From Sphaerochaeta sp. UBA5849 (GTDB lineage Bacteria; Spirochaetota; Spirochaetia; Sphaerochaetales; Sphaerochaetaceae), in contig DJGJ01000034.1 of the NCBI GenBank assembly GCA_002432715.1, positions 1 to 15,406 on the forward strand: a DNA stretch of 15,406 nucleotides, given 5' to 3'. This document shows positions 14,996 to 15,406 of the stretch, one piece after another; within the stretch, counting starts at the first letter, position 1; the number at the start of each line of letters is the position of its first letter. Under the pieces are notes generated by a model. That model made no database searches, had not been told where the DNA came from, and saw nothing but the letters and a program-made list of their open reading frames with translations. The translations under genes and the position numbers were made by a program.

Positions 14996-15321
14996 TGCAG
15001 TTCCAGATAACTTTCTAGATCGGTTTTGCACACCTTCTCGACGACGGCTCGGGCAATACGATCAAGTTCATCCTCTTGCAGCGTCTCAACACGTTGCAAA
15101 CCTGCCTCAAATTCAGAGAGTCTCAAAGCGGCATCAGCTTCAGCTTGCTGCAGCAGGGCATTACAACGCTCCCGTTCCTGCTTTATTGAGGATCGAACAA
15201 GTTCATTGGCTTGGGTCTGGGCGTCGGTGATATAGTCTCTTGCTGTACGTTCGGCGTCTCTTATGATCTTCTGCGCTCTATCCTCAACCGACAATACCTC
15301 GTTGATTATATCGCTACGCAC
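14992..15321 (-). CDS. V/A-type ATPase G/H-like stalk subunit
   Basis: A 109-residue, almost entirely helical, heavily charged protein (Glu, Arg, Gln, Ala) with coiled-coil heptads over most of its length and no membrane span. This composition, size and place at the operon start fit the G/H peripheral-stalk subunit that pairs with E; sequence identity between these subunits is low, so the call leans on context. The start is a GTG at 15321 with TAAGGAAG seven bases upstream. The TGA stop is embedded in the ATGA overlap with subunit C. It appears to be the first gene of the operon. Confidence 0.8.
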   Translation of the reverse strand: MRSDIINEVLSVEDRAQKIIRDAERTARDYITDAQTQANELVRSSIKQERERCNALLQQAEADAALRLSEFEAGLQRVETLQEDELDRIARAVVEKVCKTDLESYLELQ

Positions 15322-15361
15322 CTTGATACTTCCTTACTTGAATTCGAACAATACCGCCCCT

Positions 15362-15390
15362 ATACTCCACCTTTTATTGATGAGTGTCAA
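15362..15390 (-). promoter_or_regulatory. Candidate promoter of ATPase operon
   Basis: On the minus strand a perfect -35 box TTGACA (15385-15390) is followed after 17 bases by GAGTAT (15362-15367), which keeps the important second A and last T of the -10 box. The better-looking TATAGG at 15359-15364 would need a 20-base spacer. The leader to the GTG is about 30 bases and holds the ribosome site TAAGGAAG. Confidence 0.5.
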
Positions 15391-15406
15391 GCAATGTTCA
15401 GGGTGC

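Noticed and set aside
15359..15384. TATAGG as the -10 box of the operon promoter
   Set aside because: The spacer to TTGACA would be 20 bases, beyond the usual 16-18; the register with GAGTAT at 17 bases fits better.

Overview
The window reads as a piece of a chromosome from an anaerobic bacterium, most likely a spirochaete of the Sphaerochaeta type. This placement is inferred from the bacterial V/A-type ATPase operon, the roughly balanced base composition and the style of the neighbouring genes; no marker RNA gene is present to confirm it. No tRNA, rRNA, CRISPR array, phage gene or intact insertion sequence is visible.

Left part (1-5688). Bases 1-419 carry no gene I can support, but hold a 24-bp-period tandem repeat, two short hairpins and a promoter-like site with a dyad. 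Next is a GNAT acetyltransferase (+). It runs tail to tail into a beta-CASP metallo-beta-lactamase-fold RNase-like protein (-), and their stop codons overlap. A divergent control region with candidate promoters and a strong imperfect dyad separates that gene from a two-gene unit (+): a LUD-domain protein and an iron-dependent alcohol dehydrogenase. The dehydrogenase overlaps tail to tail with an unrecognised 331-residue helical protein (-).

Right part (5744-15406). One long minus-strand operon encodes a complete nine-subunit V/A-type ATPase in the order G/H-like, C, I, K, F, E, A, B, D, followed by a UspA-family protein and a stand-alone fructose-type PTS EIIA protein. Junctions are very tight: ATGA overlaps at G/C, C/I and E/A, longer overlaps at A/B and D/usp, and gaps of a few bases elsewhere. 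A promoter-like site with a perfect TTGACA box precedes the first gene, and a convincing hairpin plus U-tract terminator follows the EIIA gene. The operon therefore appears to have a defined start and end.

How the genes fit together. The nine ATPase subunits supply the catalytic head (A3B3), central stalk (D, F, C), peripheral stalks (E and G-like) and membrane motor (I, K). The two trailing genes are the least expected part: an adenine-nucleotide-binding-type stress protein and a phosphorelay EIIA co-transcribed with an ion pump suggest, by inference only, that pump expression or activity is tied to energy or carbon status. The single-hairpin K subunit lacks the residues I associate with sodium binding, so proton coupling is the simpler guess.
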